NCBI GenBank assembly: GCA_050246915.1 | Contig: JBFWVD010000014.1 | Coordinates: 1-64,000, forward strand | Source of the DNA: JBFWVD01 sp050246915 | Lineage (GTDB): Bacteria; Actinomycetota; Acidimicrobiia; Acidimicrobiales; Ilumatobacteraceae | Reading direction: 5' to 3' | DNA length: 64,000 nt | In this document: positions 35,541 to 43,690 of the stretch, piece by piece | Numbering within the stretch: position 1 is the stretch's first letter | Layout: every line of letters begins with the position of its first letter | The notes under the pieces: generated by a model | What the model saw: the letters and a program-made list of their open reading frames with translations, nothing else | Told to the model about the DNA's origin: nothing | Database searches by the model: none | Program-made: the position numbers and the translations under genes

Positions 35541-36409
35541 ACGCGCCGTTGGCGCTCGCTCTGGCCGCCGGGATGGTCGGCGCGGTCAACCCGTGCGGCT
35601 TCTCACTCCTGCCGGCATATGTCGGCTTCTTCATCTCGGGCGACCCGCGTGACCTTCCACTGGATCGTCGCCTTCTCGGAGCAGTACGGGCCTCCGCTGC
35701 GGTGACGACCGGGTTCATCGTCGTGTTCGTTTCGCTGGGCGTGGTCTTCCACTCGCTCGCCAGCACCATGCAGCGGTATCTGCCCTGGGTGACGATGCTC
35801 ATCGGCGTCGTCATCGCCACCGCAGGAATGTCCGTGGTCGCGGGACGCCGGATACCTGCACCGAAGATAGCGCTTCGTGGTCTCGAGGGTCGAAGCGCGG
35901 TGGCGATGGCCACGTACGGGGTCGCGTATGCGCTCGCTTCGCTGTCGTGCACCATCGGACCGTTCCTCGCCGTGACGTCGTATGCGGTCAACCGGTCGAT
36001 GATCGGAGGCGTAGCTACCTATGGCGCCTATGCCCTGGGCATGGGAGTGATCATCTTCATCCTCGCCGCGGCATCGGCACTTGCGCGGCCCGAGCCATCC
36101 CGTGCGATGCGGCACGCCTCGCGCTACACGTCCCGCATCGGTGGTCTGATCATGATCGTGAGCGGCCTCTACGCCGTCTGGTATGCGCGTTGGGAGTTGG
36201 CCGTCTATCGCGGCGATCTCTCCAACGATCGATTTGTGGACGCTGGTGAACGGGTGCGCGTCGATGTTGAGCAGCTCATCGAGACGCTCGGACCGGTCCG
36301 ACTGGTGGTGGCCACCATCGCGCTGAGCGTTCTCGCGGTGTTCGGAGCGCGGGCATCGCGTCGCACTCCGGTCTCGCCGTCAGCGGACGATGAATGTGCG
36401 GCCGAATGA
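35537..36409 (+). CDS. CcdA/DsbD-type transmembrane thiol-electron carrier
   Basis: 290 aa from a GTG overlapping the previous stop; the open frame extends far upstream but only as a shadow. The first helix has VNPCGFSLLPAYVGFF and the fourth SLSCTIGPFLAV, the two membrane Cys of CcdA. Six or more helices. It passes electrons from cytosolic thioredoxin to the TlpA-like protein. Confidence 0.9.
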   Translation: MNAPLALALAAGMVGAVNPCGFSLLPAYVGFFISGDPRDLPLDRRLLGAVRASAAVTTGFIVVFVSLGVVFHSLASTMQRYLPWVTMLIGVVIATAGMSVVAGRRIPAPKIALRGLEGRSAVAMATYGVAYALASLSCTIGPFLAVTSYAVNRSMIGGVATYGAYALGMGVIIFILAAASALARPEPSRAMRHASRYTSRIGGLIMIVSGLYAVWYARWELAVYRGDLSNDRFVDAGERVRVDVEQLIETLGPVRLVVATIALSVLAVFGARASRRTPVSPSADDECAAE

Positions 36410-36455
36410 CCCCTCGGCGTAACCGCACTGTCAGCACCCGACGATGTGGGTCCTG

Positions 36456-36692
36456 CTAGCGGTGCGGTCCTTTAAGCGTGGCGAGTCGATCGCGATACTC
36501 GTCAGCGTCGATCTCGCCGCGGGCAAAGCGTTGTTGCAGGGTCTCTTCAGCCGAGGGTGACAGGCTCGGGTTGCTCGACCCACCTCGACGGCCGAACCCG
36601 AAGACCGCGAGGGCAGCTATTCCACCCCAGAAGATGATCATCATCGCCATCATCCACACCCAGTTCCAGCCATCCATGTCGTGCCATCCCAT
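36456..36692 (-). CDS. Small SHOCT-domain membrane protein
   Basis: 78 aa from ATG 36692 (GGAAGGA upstream). Trp/Met-rich N-terminus (WHDMDGWNWVWMMAMM) with one helix and a C-terminal SHOCT motif (LQQRFARGEIDADEYRDRLATL). The short Met/Trp/His-containing form is common next to copper ATPases. Divergent from the CPD ATPase. Confidence 0.8.
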   Translation of the reverse strand: MGWHDMDGWNWVWMMAMMIIFWGGIAALAVFGFGRRGGSSNPSLSPSAEETLQQRFARGEIDADEYRDRLATLKGPHR

Positions 36693-36722
36693 GTCTGTCC
36701 TTCCGACCCAACATCCGAGCGT

Positions 36723-36746
36723 GCGACGCCCTGTAGTAGATAGCGT
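36723..36746. promoter_or_regulatory. Weak half-site related to operators 1-6, between divergent genes
   Basis: The minus strand carries TACTACAG followed by a poor second half (GCGTCGC). TAGCGT (36741-36746) could be a -10 for the ATPase. It fits the family less well than the other sites and may be a single half-site. Confidence 0.35.
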
Positions 36747-36799
36747 ATGGGCGAAACCTGCGAATGCGCAGGGGCGTTCGACCCAACCTGAGGTGAGCA

Positions 36800-39352
36800 A
36801 TGCCGGTCCCCACCGAATCAGTTGCGATCATTGATGTGAGCGGGCTCCGCCGCGCTACGCAGGCGGGAGCGGTGAAACAATCCCTCGAGGCCCGGCCAGG
36901 CGTGGGTGTCGTCGATGTCAACCCGGTCGCTCAGAGCGCCACCGTTCGCTACGACCCGACCGTGACGTCGATCGCCGCTATACAGGCATGGGTGCAGGAG
37001 TGCGGGTACCACTGTTCGGGTCAATCGGTTCCGAATCACATGTGCGATCCGCTGGCCCCACCGCGACCGATGGTCGCGAGCGTCGGCGACCATGAAGGTC
37101 ACATGACCCATGAGGGCCATGAATGTCTCATGACCCACAAGGGTCATGAGGGCCACGGGGGCCACGAGGGGATGGTGGCATCGAGCCAGATGGCCGGTGC
37201 GCCGGTTGGTCATGATCATCATGTCCCGGACGCCCCGGCCACGCTTCATTCCCCGCATGACGCCATGGGACACGGCGGCCACGCCGGTATGTCGGTGGAG
37301 TCGATGGTGACCGATATGCGACGACGGTTCGTCGTTGCTGCGCTCTTCTCGGTGCCGATCGTGTTGTGGTCACCGATCGGGCGTGACGTGTTCGGGTTCC
37401 ATCGGGCGGCGCCGTTCGGATTGCGGGACGATGTGTGGACGCTCGTGTTGAGCCTCCCGGTTGTCCTGTGGGCGTCGTCGATCTTCTTCGATGGGGCGAA
37501 TCGAGCGCTTCGCGCTCGAACGCTCGACATGATGGTGCTCGTCGCTGTCGCGATCGGTGCAGGGTGGGGGTACTCGCTCGGGGTCACTGTGACCGGTGGC
37601 GGTGAGGTGTTCTACGAGGCTGCGTCGGTCCTCGCTGCGTTTGTCTTGCTCGGTCATTGGTTCGAGATGCGCGCCCGGGGCGGCGCCAACGACGCGATCC
37701 GAACACTGTTGGATCTTGCACCGCCGACCGCGCTCGTGATTCGTGACGGTGAGCAGGTGGAGATTCCAACCGCCCAAGTACAAGTCGGTGATCTTCTCCT
37801 CGTGCGCCCGGGAGCGAAGGTGGCTGTCGACGGCGTGGTCGAAGACGGCGCGAGTGACGTCGATGAGTCGATGGTCACCGGTGAGAGCCTTCCGGTGCGC
37901 AAGGAACCGGGTTCATCGGTGATCGGAGCCACGATCAACACCGATGGGGTGTTGCGGGTACGGGCGACCGGCGTTGGGGCCGACACCGCCTTGGCGCAGA
38001 TCGTGGCGTTGGTGCAGCAGGCACAGAACTCCAAAGCCCCGGGCCAGCGACTGGCGGACCGCGCCGCGTTCTGGCTGGTGTTCGTGGCCCTGCTCGGCGG
38101 TGTCGGAACCTTCGCGGCTTGGTCGCTGTTCAGCGACCGACCGATCCGTGATGCCTTGCTGTTCGCCATCACCGTGGTGGTGGTCACCTGTCCAGACGCG
38201 CTCGGTCTGGCCACACCAACGGCCATCATGGTGGGCACCGGACTCGGCGCCAAGCGGGGTGTGCTGTTCAAGAGTGCAGAGGCACTCGAGACATCAGCCC
38301 ATGTCGACGTGGTGGTGTGCGACAAGACCGGAACGCTCACCAAGGGCGAACCCGAGGTCACCGACGTCTACAGCCCGATCCGCTCGCGCCTCGAGGTTCT
38401 TGCGTTCGCCGCGGCGCTCGAGCGCGAGTCTGAACACCCGCTGGCGCGCGCCGTCGTACGAGCCGCAGACACCGAGAATGCTGCAGTGCTCGGTGCCGAG
38501 GGCTTCGAGAACGTCAGAGGTCAAGGCGCTGTCGCCATCGTGGATGGTCACACCGTGCTCGTCGGGAGCGGGCGGCTGCTCACCGAACGCGGCGTCGACA
38601 CCGAGACGCTCGAGTCACGCCGTGCCGAGTTCTCCGAGGATGGCAAGACGGCAATTTTCGTTGCCATCGATGGCCTCGTCGTCGGTGTGATCGCTATGGC
38701 TGACGCGCCACGGCCTACATCGCCACGAATGGTCGCTGATCTGCGCGCCATGGGCATCGAGGTTGTCATGCTCACGGGCGACAATCTGGCCACAGCGCGA
38801 CGGGTGGCCGCCGGGATGGGTATCTCGGAGGTCATTGCCGACGTGCTGCCCGGCGACAAGGCAGCCAAAGTCGCCGAACTCCAACGGGCCGGCAAGAACG
38901 TTGCGATGGTCGGCGACGGCGTGAACGACGCTCCAGCGCTGGCCCAGGCCGACCTCGGTGTCGCTATCGGAGCGGGCACCGATGTCGCCATCGAAACGGC
39001 TGACATCGTTTTGATGCGATCCGATCCGCTCGACATCGTGGCGGCCCTCACCGTCGGTCGCGCCACGGTACGAAAGATGCGGCAGAACCTCGGCTGGGCG
39101 GTCGGATACAACACGATCGCTCTACCGATCGCGGCCGGCGTGTTCGTACCCGCCTTCGATCTCATGTTGCGGCCGGAGATCGCCGCGCTCTCCATGTCAG
39201 GGTCGAGTTTCCTGGTCGCTGTGAACGCACTCCTCCTCAAACGACTTCGCCTCCCCGCGCCGAGCGACCCGGGAACAGGCTCTGAGGCCCCTGAGCCGGC
39301 AGTCGAGACCGGCCACGTAACGCCGCAATCAGGCGCGGGCACTGCGGCGTAA
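36800..39352 (+). CDS. P1B-type heavy-metal ATPase with His/Met-rich region and CPD motif
   Basis: 850 aa, RBS GAGGTGAG. Residues 1-75 are an HMA-like fold lacking the CxxC. Residues 80-160 are His/Met/Gly-rich (GHEGHGGHEGM), as in CopB-type pumps. The core has TGES, DKTGT, SEHP and GDGVNDAP. The sixth-helix motif is CPD (464-466) rather than CPC or CPH. The last helices read VGYNTIALPIAAG and ALSMSGSSFLVAVNA, nearest to P1B-3. Likely copper export, but the ion is uncertain because of the CPD. Confidence 0.9.
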   Translation: MPVPTESVAIIDVSGLRRATQAGAVKQSLEARPGVGVVDVNPVAQSATVRYDPTVTSIAAIQAWVQECGYHCSGQSVPNHMCDPLAPPRPMVASVGDHEGHMTHEGHECLMTHKGHEGHGGHEGMVASSQMAGAPVGHDHHVPDAPATLHSPHDAMGHGGHAGMSVESMVTDMRRRFVVAALFSVPIVLWSPIGRDVFGFHRAAPFGLRDDVWTLVLSLPVVLWASSIFFDGANRALRARTLDMMVLVAVAIGAGWGYSLGVTVTGGGEVFYEAASVLAAFVLLGHWFEMRARGGANDAIRTLLDLAPPTALVIRDGEQVEIPTAQVQVGDLLLVRPGAKVAVDGVVEDGASDVDESMVTGESLPVRKEPGSSVIGATINTDGVLRVRATGVGADTALAQIVALVQQAQNSKAPGQRLADRAAFWLVFVALLGGVGTFAAWSLFSDRPIRDALLFAITVVVVTCPDALGLATPTAIMVGTGLGAKRGVLFKSAEALETSAHVDVVVCDKTGTLTKGEPEVTDVYSPIRSRLEVLAFAAALERESEHPLARAVVRAADTENAAVLGAEGFENVRGQGAVAIVDGHTVLVGSGRLLTERGVDTETLESRRAEFSEDGKTAIFVAIDGLVVGVIAMADAPRPTSPRMVADLRAMGIEVVMLTGDNLATARRVAAGMGISEVIADVLPGDKAAKVAELQRAGKNVAMVGDGVNDAPALAQADLGVAIGAGTDVAIETADIVLMRSDPLDIVAALTVGRATVRKMRQNLGWAVGYNTIALPIAAGVFVPAFDLMLRPEIAALSMSGSSFLVAVNALLLKRLRLPAPSDPGTGSEAPEPAVETGHVTPQSGAGTAA

Positions 39353-39362
39353 GGTCATCGGC

Positions 39363-39662
39363 ATGGACGTTCCCGACACCGTCACCGAGGCCGTCCAGTT
39401 TCTCCAGCTGGAGGGCTTCGTCAACGATTTCCCGCTTGATGGTTCCGGGATGCGATGCGGCAGTTGTCGACACGTCCATCGCCCGGAGGAACTGACGATC
39501 CGATACACGTTCCGGTTCGAAGGTGCGACAGACCCCGCAGACGAAGCGATTGTGCTCGGTGTCGTGTGCCCGAAATGCGGAGCAGGTGGCACGATCGTGT
39601 CGGCCTACGGGGTGGACGCCGACCCCGCGTACGTCGAGCTGATCCAGCGGCTTATCCAATGA
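39363..39662 (+). CDS. Small zinc-ribbon-like protein
   Basis: 99 aa starting 11 bases after the ATPase. Two Cys pairs (RCGSC and VCPKCGAGG) form a rubredoxin-like or zinc-ribbon knuckle set. No further family resemblance. It may be co-transcribed with the ATPase. Confidence 0.6.
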   Translation: MDVPDTVTEAVQFLQLEGFVNDFPLDGSGMRCGSCRHVHRPEELTIRYTFRFEGATDPADEAIVLGVVCPKCGAGGTIVSAYGVDADPAYVELIQRLIQ

Positions 39663-40018
39663 CGACCCACCCGTTGCCGACGCTACGAGCGTCGCGCCGA
39701 ATCACCCCGAGCGTTCACACGAATCTGCTCAAGGAGCGATAAGCCCCTGAGCGGCATCGGGCTAGCTCGCTGAGAAGCGGTACGACGGCAAACCATCCAG
39801 CTAAAGCCCCGATGCCGTCCAGCGCGAGACCTGCTACGACGGCACTGGTGGCGCCGATGGCAGCGAAGTCATCGTGCGGCCGCCGTCGAGGTGGGAGGCG
39901 GCGAGGAGCAGAAGTGCGACGGAGCACTGCTGCAGTCAGCGTTGGCTTTGATGTAGGCCGCAAGCCCTCCAGCACCGTCGGCGACTCGATTGAACCAGCG
40001 CGACAGTCCGCTGTCCTT
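39663..40018. other. 356-base gap, possible membrane-gene relic
   Basis: No convincing gene. On the minus strand about 39740-39880 encodes GIGALAGWFAVVPLLSELARC, which faintly resembles a DUF2892-type helix pair, but the surrounding frame is Arg/Pro-rich shadow sequence. I regard it as a degenerate fragment at best. Confidence 0.4.
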
Positions 40019-40426
40019 TTAGTCGGCTCCTGAGGCGATCGTTGTGGTCGATGGGGCGAGGCGGGAGAGAATCCGTCGTTCAGCGGGCCACGCCTCGACC
40101 AGCGCCTCCGGCGGGACGCGCCGGGCGGCGTAGCGCAGCGCGAGGGCGACGACGACGATGTCATCGAGCGGACCGATCACCGGCAAGAACTCGGGGATCA
40201 GATCGATCGGCGACATCACCCATAGAGCGGCGACCGCGACGGCCAGCTTCACCCGCCGGGGAACCCGAGGGTCGCATCGAAGTCGGCGGGCGGTGGTGAC
40301 GCAGGCCGGCAGCACGGTCGCCAGGTCTTTGGCGAGTCCGGGAGGGAGTCGCTTGGCGAGCACGATCATCACTAGCCACGACACGCTGATCACGATCGCC
40401 GCCATCGTCAACCAGTGGAGCCACAT
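40019..40426 (-). CDS. DUF1232 (YkvA-like) membrane protein
   Basis: 135 aa. N-terminal transmembrane helix, then RVPRRVKLAVAVAALWVMSPIDLIPEFLPVIGPLDD, the SPIDLIPDF..GxLDD signature of DUF1232. Function unknown. It is a single gene with no obvious operon partner. Confidence 0.85.
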   Translation of the reverse strand: MWLHWLTMAAIVISVSWLVMIVLAKRLPPGLAKDLATVLPACVTTARRLRCDPRVPRRVKLAVAVAALWVMSPIDLIPEFLPVIGPLDDIVVVALALRYAARRVPPEALVEAWPAERRILSRLAPSTTTIASGAD

Positions 40427-40497
40427 GTACCAATGGACTGTACGCCCGTCGCACGAGTTCGTGGTTCGGTGCGCCGGTTGCCTGAGTCGTGTCGATC

Positions 40498-40722
40498 ATG
40501 CGTGACTCAACCATCGTTGCGCTTTCGCCCTTCCGGCATACACCGAAGCGCGTGGCCGGGCCCCGAGCCGACCGGGTTGACTTTGCGAATCGACGATGCC
40601 TACTGCTTCGGTTTGCCGATGACAGCGTCATCGGCATGTGGGGCATCAAGGACACGTGGACCAGGATGCGCCAACTCGCAGGCGCTCACCCGACCCACGG
40701 TGAGCCCGGTTCGCTCGGTTGA
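40498..40722 (+). CDS. Possible small hypothetical protein
   Basis: 74 aa from ATG 40498, with a plausible folded core (RRCLLLRFADDSVIGMWGIKDTWTRMRQL). No RBS of note and no family. It lies between two better-supported genes and precedes the VOC gene. Confidence 0.35.
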   Translation: MRDSTIVALSPFRHTPKRVAGPRADRVDFANRRCLLLRFADDSVIGMWGIKDTWTRMRQLAGAHPTHGEPGSLG

Positions 40723-40759
40723 ACGATCGCGGCGTGCTGACTGCCACGACGAGATCACG

Positions 40760-41157
40760 GTGTGCACTATCTGTGCGGGTTGGCTGTTGCAGCGAACCGG
40801 CGGTATCGATGTCACACCGACACTGCCGGCCTTGGACATGGGCGAGGCGATCCGTTTCTACGAGTCGGCTGGCTTCGACGTCGAGCGATACGACGACGGG
40901 TTCGCGTTTGTGCGCCTCGGTGATCAGAACGTGTTCGACCTCGGTCTCTCCTCGAGCATGGATCCGTCTGCGAACCATGCCGGGTGCTACATCATGACCG
41001 CCGACGCCGATGAGTGGCACGCCGATTCAGCATCGCTGGGCTTTCGGTGACGTCGATCGAGGACATGCCGTGGGGCATGCACGAGTTCACTCTGACGGAC
41101 CCGAGCGGTAACGCTTTGCGGGTCGGCTGCAACGTCGTCAGCTCTGACGAGGGTTGA
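40760..41157 (+). pseudogene. VOC (glyoxalase/bleomycin-resistance) family protein, frameshifted
   Basis: From about GTG 40760, IDVTPTLPALDMGEAIRFYE and FAFVRLGDQNVFDLGL mark a VOC fold. The frame stops at 41050 after SLGFR, while the next frame reads VTSIEDMPWGMHEFTLTDPSGNAL to 41157, the normal end of the domain. One base lost at 41043-41050 explains the break. The beginning is also uncertain. Confidence 0.7.
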
Positions 41158-41206
41158 CTTTCGACCATGACGATCACGGCTGCAGGCGGCAAGTTCCGAT
41201 CGGACG

Positions 41207-41719
41207 TCAACTCGTGTTGACGTCGTCGTTGTCGAGTGGTGGCACGGAAATCTTCGGTCGTTGCTTTTTTTCCTGCAGGAGAAGGTCGACCATCGCGGCG
41301 ATCCGTCGAGCCCGTTCGTCGGGGCGCCGCTTGGTCGCGTCGATCCGACGCAGGAACGCCTGTCGATAGCACTGCGCCAACCCGTCGAAGAACGCTCCGG
41401 CGACCGGTTCGGCACTGAGCGCGGCCTGGATGTCGTTGGCGAGGTCCTGACGTTGCGGTCCCTCCGGCGAGAGCACGACGTGGACGGCGTCGCCTGGCGC
41501 AACACCACAATCTCGCCGCCACGCTGAACCGAGCACGATCCCGAAGCCGTTGCCAAGGAGTTCGACCGAGGCTCGGACGTTCATTCCGTTCACGGTGCCG
41601 CTGACCCGATGGTCTGACTTGGTGCCCCAGACCGTGTCGGGATCGAACGGTACCGGCACCATGACCCGGTCGCGTCCAACCATCGTGACCACGGTCGAGA
41701 AGGAACGCGTCACAGGCAC
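41207..41719 (-). CDS. YdeI/OmpD-associated family protein with DUF1905 domain
   Basis: 170 aa. The N-terminal DUF1905 barrel (VPFDPDTVWGTKSDHRVSG ... GFGIVLGSAWRRDCG) is followed by the helical YdeI tail (FFDGLAQCYRQAFLRRIDAT, then DERARRIAAMVDLL). Cytoplasmic, function unknown. Alone on its strand except for the following thioredoxin-like gene. Confidence 0.85.
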   Translation of the reverse strand: MPVTRSFSTVVTMVGRDRVMVPVPFDPDTVWGTKSDHRVSGTVNGMNVRASVELLGNGFGIVLGSAWRRDCGVAPGDAVHVVLSPEGPQRQDLANDIQAALSAEPVAGAFFDGLAQCYRQAFLRRIDATKRRPDERARRIAAMVDLLLQEKKQRPKISVPPLDNDDVNTS

Positions 41720-41743
41720 TCGATCACGCTAGATCGCCGAAGA

Positions 41744-42055
41744 TCACTCGCGCTCGAGTGCGGTTGCGATCTGCTCCGACGTGGGCGACCCGGCATATCC
41801 ATCAGGGGTGCGGTACATCCGGCACGACAGACCAACCGCTTGGTCGGGCTCGGTGAAGGGGTCGACACCGTCGATCAAGATCCTCGGCGAACCGGAGAAA
41901 GCGACGAGCGCGGCCTCCTCCTCGGTCGTCACCAATCGGTGCTCAACCGAAAGACCGAAACGTTCAGCGACCTCGCTGAGACGTTCGTCCGCGACAGTCC
42001 AGTGCGGGCACTCCGGGAAGTACAGCAACTCGAGTCGGTGTGGCGTCAGCGACAT
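41744..42055 (-). CDS. Thioredoxin-fold small protein
   Basis: 103 aa from ATG 42055 (an upstream ATG at 42073 is also in frame). LELLYFPECPHWTVADERL gives a single-Cys thioredoxin-like first strand; SGSPRILIDGVDPF is the cis-Pro region and GLSCRMYRTPDG the end. Similar proteins are widespread in actinobacteria, sometimes labelled alkylmercury-lyase-like. Role unknown. Confidence 0.7.
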   Translation of the reverse strand: MSLTPHRLELLYFPECPHWTVADERLSEVAERFGLSVEHRLVTTEEEAALVAFSGSPRILIDGVDPFTEPDQAVGLSCRMYRTPDGYAGSPTSEQIATALERE

Positions 42056-42798
42056 CAACCACAGCGTACGCATCGTCGAACCCGATCCGTCGGGTGACGA
42101 GGTCCTGCTGTGCGATCGCTCGGAGTCCAATGTGCACGTTCGAACTCTGCACCTGCCCTTCGCGTCTGCTTGACGATCGCCGGAGGCAACACCTGTGATG
42201 GCCATCGCGCATGGTCCGCTCTGACCCACCGGTGGTCAGGGGCGGCCGAGTGATTGTCACCGCCTGGCGGCGGCCTCTTCCACCCCACATCGACGCGACG
42301 AGGGTGATCGCTGGCTGCAGGGCTCCGGAGGCGGCGGGCGCTGAGCGGTGTCTGCATGGGAAGCCCCGCCGGACGTCGCGCTGCGGTGTCCGGACGCCTT
42401 GCCAAGGTGAGGGTCGCCGGTTCGAGTCCGGTCGTCCGCTCCCTGAGTGGTGCTGTCAATGTTCTACCGATATGACCCACCCTTCGGGCCTGGCAAATGT
42501 ACCCACCTCGTTCTCTTGGCGGCGACGTTGCCTGGAACAGGCCCGTGACGCTCGATTCGTCAGAACGCAGGTCTGGGTCACGTCCCCCATGGGGTTGTCG
42601 ACCACCTCACCGACAGCGCAACTCGGATCGACGAGTTGAAGACTCGTCGTACAGGAACGCGGAGCTGGATCACCGTGCACGACCGTCAGGCTGGTACGGA
42701 TGATGATGTCGCCCAGATCTGCGGTCGCGTTTGGCGATGTCGTGGTTCGTCCATTGGATGGTAACGCGGGGAACGACGATCACCGTTTCGACGTGACC
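42056..42798. other. Gene-free segment containing the left tRNA-Gly fragment
   Basis: Apart from the tRNA-derived repeat at 42317-42442, I see no gene. Open frames antisense to the tRNA piece encode GLEPATLTLAR, a known artefact of reading tRNA 3' ends backwards. Confidence 0.6.
42317..42442 (+). repeat. Left copy of att-like repeat ending in the 3' part of tRNA-Gly(GCC)
   Basis: The last 46 bases (42397-42442) run from the anticodon arm (CCTTGCCAAGG) through the T arm (GGTTCGAGTCC) to the acceptor strand (GTCCGCTCC), and equal 60625-60670 exactly. The preceding 80 bases are similar but not identical to 60543-60624. The 5' half of a tRNA (acceptor strand, D arm) is missing, so this is an integration scar, not a functional tRNA. 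Confidence 0.8.
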
Positions 42799-42846
42799 GT
42801 CAGCGTGTCAGCGTGTCAGCGTGTCAGCGTGTCAGCGTGTCAGCGT
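42799..42846. repeat. Six tandem copies of GTCAGCGT
   Basis: Six perfect 8-base units in a row, overlapping the stop codon of the UPF0060 gene at their right end. Because the unit is not a multiple of three, length changes would alter the C-terminus or stop of that gene. Confidence 0.9.
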
Positions 42847-43172
42847 GGCGCGTACATGATCACGCCGACGCCGAGTAGGCAGATCGACGCGCCAGCGAGG
42901 TCGAAGCGATCCGGCCTGAATCCGTCGACGACACGGCCCCAGAGGAGGGACCCGGCGACGAAGATGCCGCCGTAGGCGGCGAGGATGCGTCCGAAGTTGC
43001 CGTCGGGTTGCAGTGTGGCGACAAACCCGTAGGCGCCGAGGGTGACGATGCCGGCACCGATCCATGCGACACCTCGATGCTCGCGGACTCCTTGCCACAC
43101 CAGCCATGCTCCGCCGATCTCGGCGACCGCGGCGACGATGAACAGCAGGATCGAACGAAGCGTGTCAGGCAT
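42840..43172 (-). CDS. UPF0060 (YnfA) family membrane protein
   Basis: 110 aa with four helices: ILLFIVAAVAEIGGAWLVWQ, WIGAGIVTLGAYGFVATLQP, FGRILAAYGGIFVAGSLLWG and a final helix ending in MYAPR. This is the YnfA pattern (A.AEI.G..L.W ... GR.YAAYGG). Related to small multidrug-resistance-like transporters. Its stop lies inside the 8-base tandem repeat. Confidence 0.9.
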   Translation of the reverse strand: MPDTLRSILLFIVAAVAEIGGAWLVWQGVREHRGVAWIGAGIVTLGAYGFVATLQPDGNFGRILAAYGGIFVAGSLLWGRVVDGFRPDRFDLAGASICLLGVGVIMYAPR

Positions 43173-43243
43173 GCGTTGGACGCTACGTGTCCGATGGGGG
43201 CCCGGTGTCGTTGGTCGTTTCGTCTTTCATCGAACTTTGGGGC

Positions 43244-43275
43244 TTGACCTTCAAGTTGGGTTGAAGCCGTACGTT
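43244..43275 (+). promoter_or_regulatory. MerR-type promoter
   Basis: TTGACC (-35, 43244-43249) and TACGTT (-10, 43270-43275) are 20 bases apart, with a dyad CTTCAA-6-TTGAAG (43249-43266) filling the spacer. An over-long spacer occupied by a CTTCAA-like dyad is diagnostic of MerR-family activation (CueR, ZntR, CadR, SoxR). No MerR-family gene is visible in the window. Confidence 0.75.
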
Positions 43276-43319
43276 GGCCTGGCCGCTACTTGCGGGGAAC
43301 GATGAGCCAGGAGACAACG

Positions 43320-43631
43320 ATGAACGAGACTAAGTCAACCGCTATTGACACGACAGTGACGTGTGCTGTTGATCATTCGTGTGGTGAGCGTGTGGCCTGT
43401 GGTTGTGGGCCGACAACGCCTGTCACCCGCTCTGAGCGTAGGGGGATGCGTGCGGCGCTCGTCGGGGTGTTGTGTGTGATGGGGTGCTTGGCGATACCCG
43501 TGGCGATCGGTGGCTTCGCGGCGCTTGGTGGGGCGATCGTCGGCGAGGTGTGGATCATCGGTGCTGGGTTCGCCGCCGCGGTGATCGTGGCGGTCGTGTC
43601 GAAGCGACGCGGCGGCAGATCGATCTGTTGA
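43320..43631 (+). CDS. Small Cys-rich membrane protein under a MerR-type promoter
   Basis: 103 aa from ATG 43320 (AGGAG seven bases upstream; ATG 43302 possible). The N-terminal part has five Cys in 18 residues (CAVDHSCGERVACGCG), followed by two helices (AALVGVLCVMGCLAIPVAIGG and AIVGEVWIIGAGFAAAVIVAVV) and a final RSIC. The Cys pattern and MerR-type promoter suggest a soft-metal-responsive membrane protein. Not a recognised MerT/MerC. Confidence 0.6.
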   Translation: MNETKSTAIDTTVTCAVDHSCGERVACGCGPTTPVTRSERRGMRAALVGVLCVMGCLAIPVAIGGFAALGGAIVGEVWIIGAGFAAAVIVAVVSKRRGGRSIC

Positions 43632-43690
43632 GCCGTGGCCACTGCAGGGCACGTCGCTCTATCGAGAGGGCGCTGACGTCGGGATTGAGT

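Noticed and set aside
36723..36746. Full seventh operator of the BlaI-type family
   Set aside because: Only one half-site fits well; kept as a weak feature and not counted in the regulon argument.
42055..42480. Minus-strand frame with ERTTGLEPATLTLAR over the left tRNA fragment, and its counterpart at 60469-60672
   Set aside because: This peptide is the reverse translation of a tRNA 3' end and appears often in databases as an artefact; it was used only to recognise the tRNA pieces.
42799..42846. Possible CRISPR-like array
   Set aside because: The repeat is 8 bases with no spacers; it is a simple tandem repeat.
43320..43631. MerT/MerC-type mercury transporter
   Set aside because: Cys are clustered before the helices rather than in a CC pair inside the first helix, and there is no merA, merB or merR in the window.
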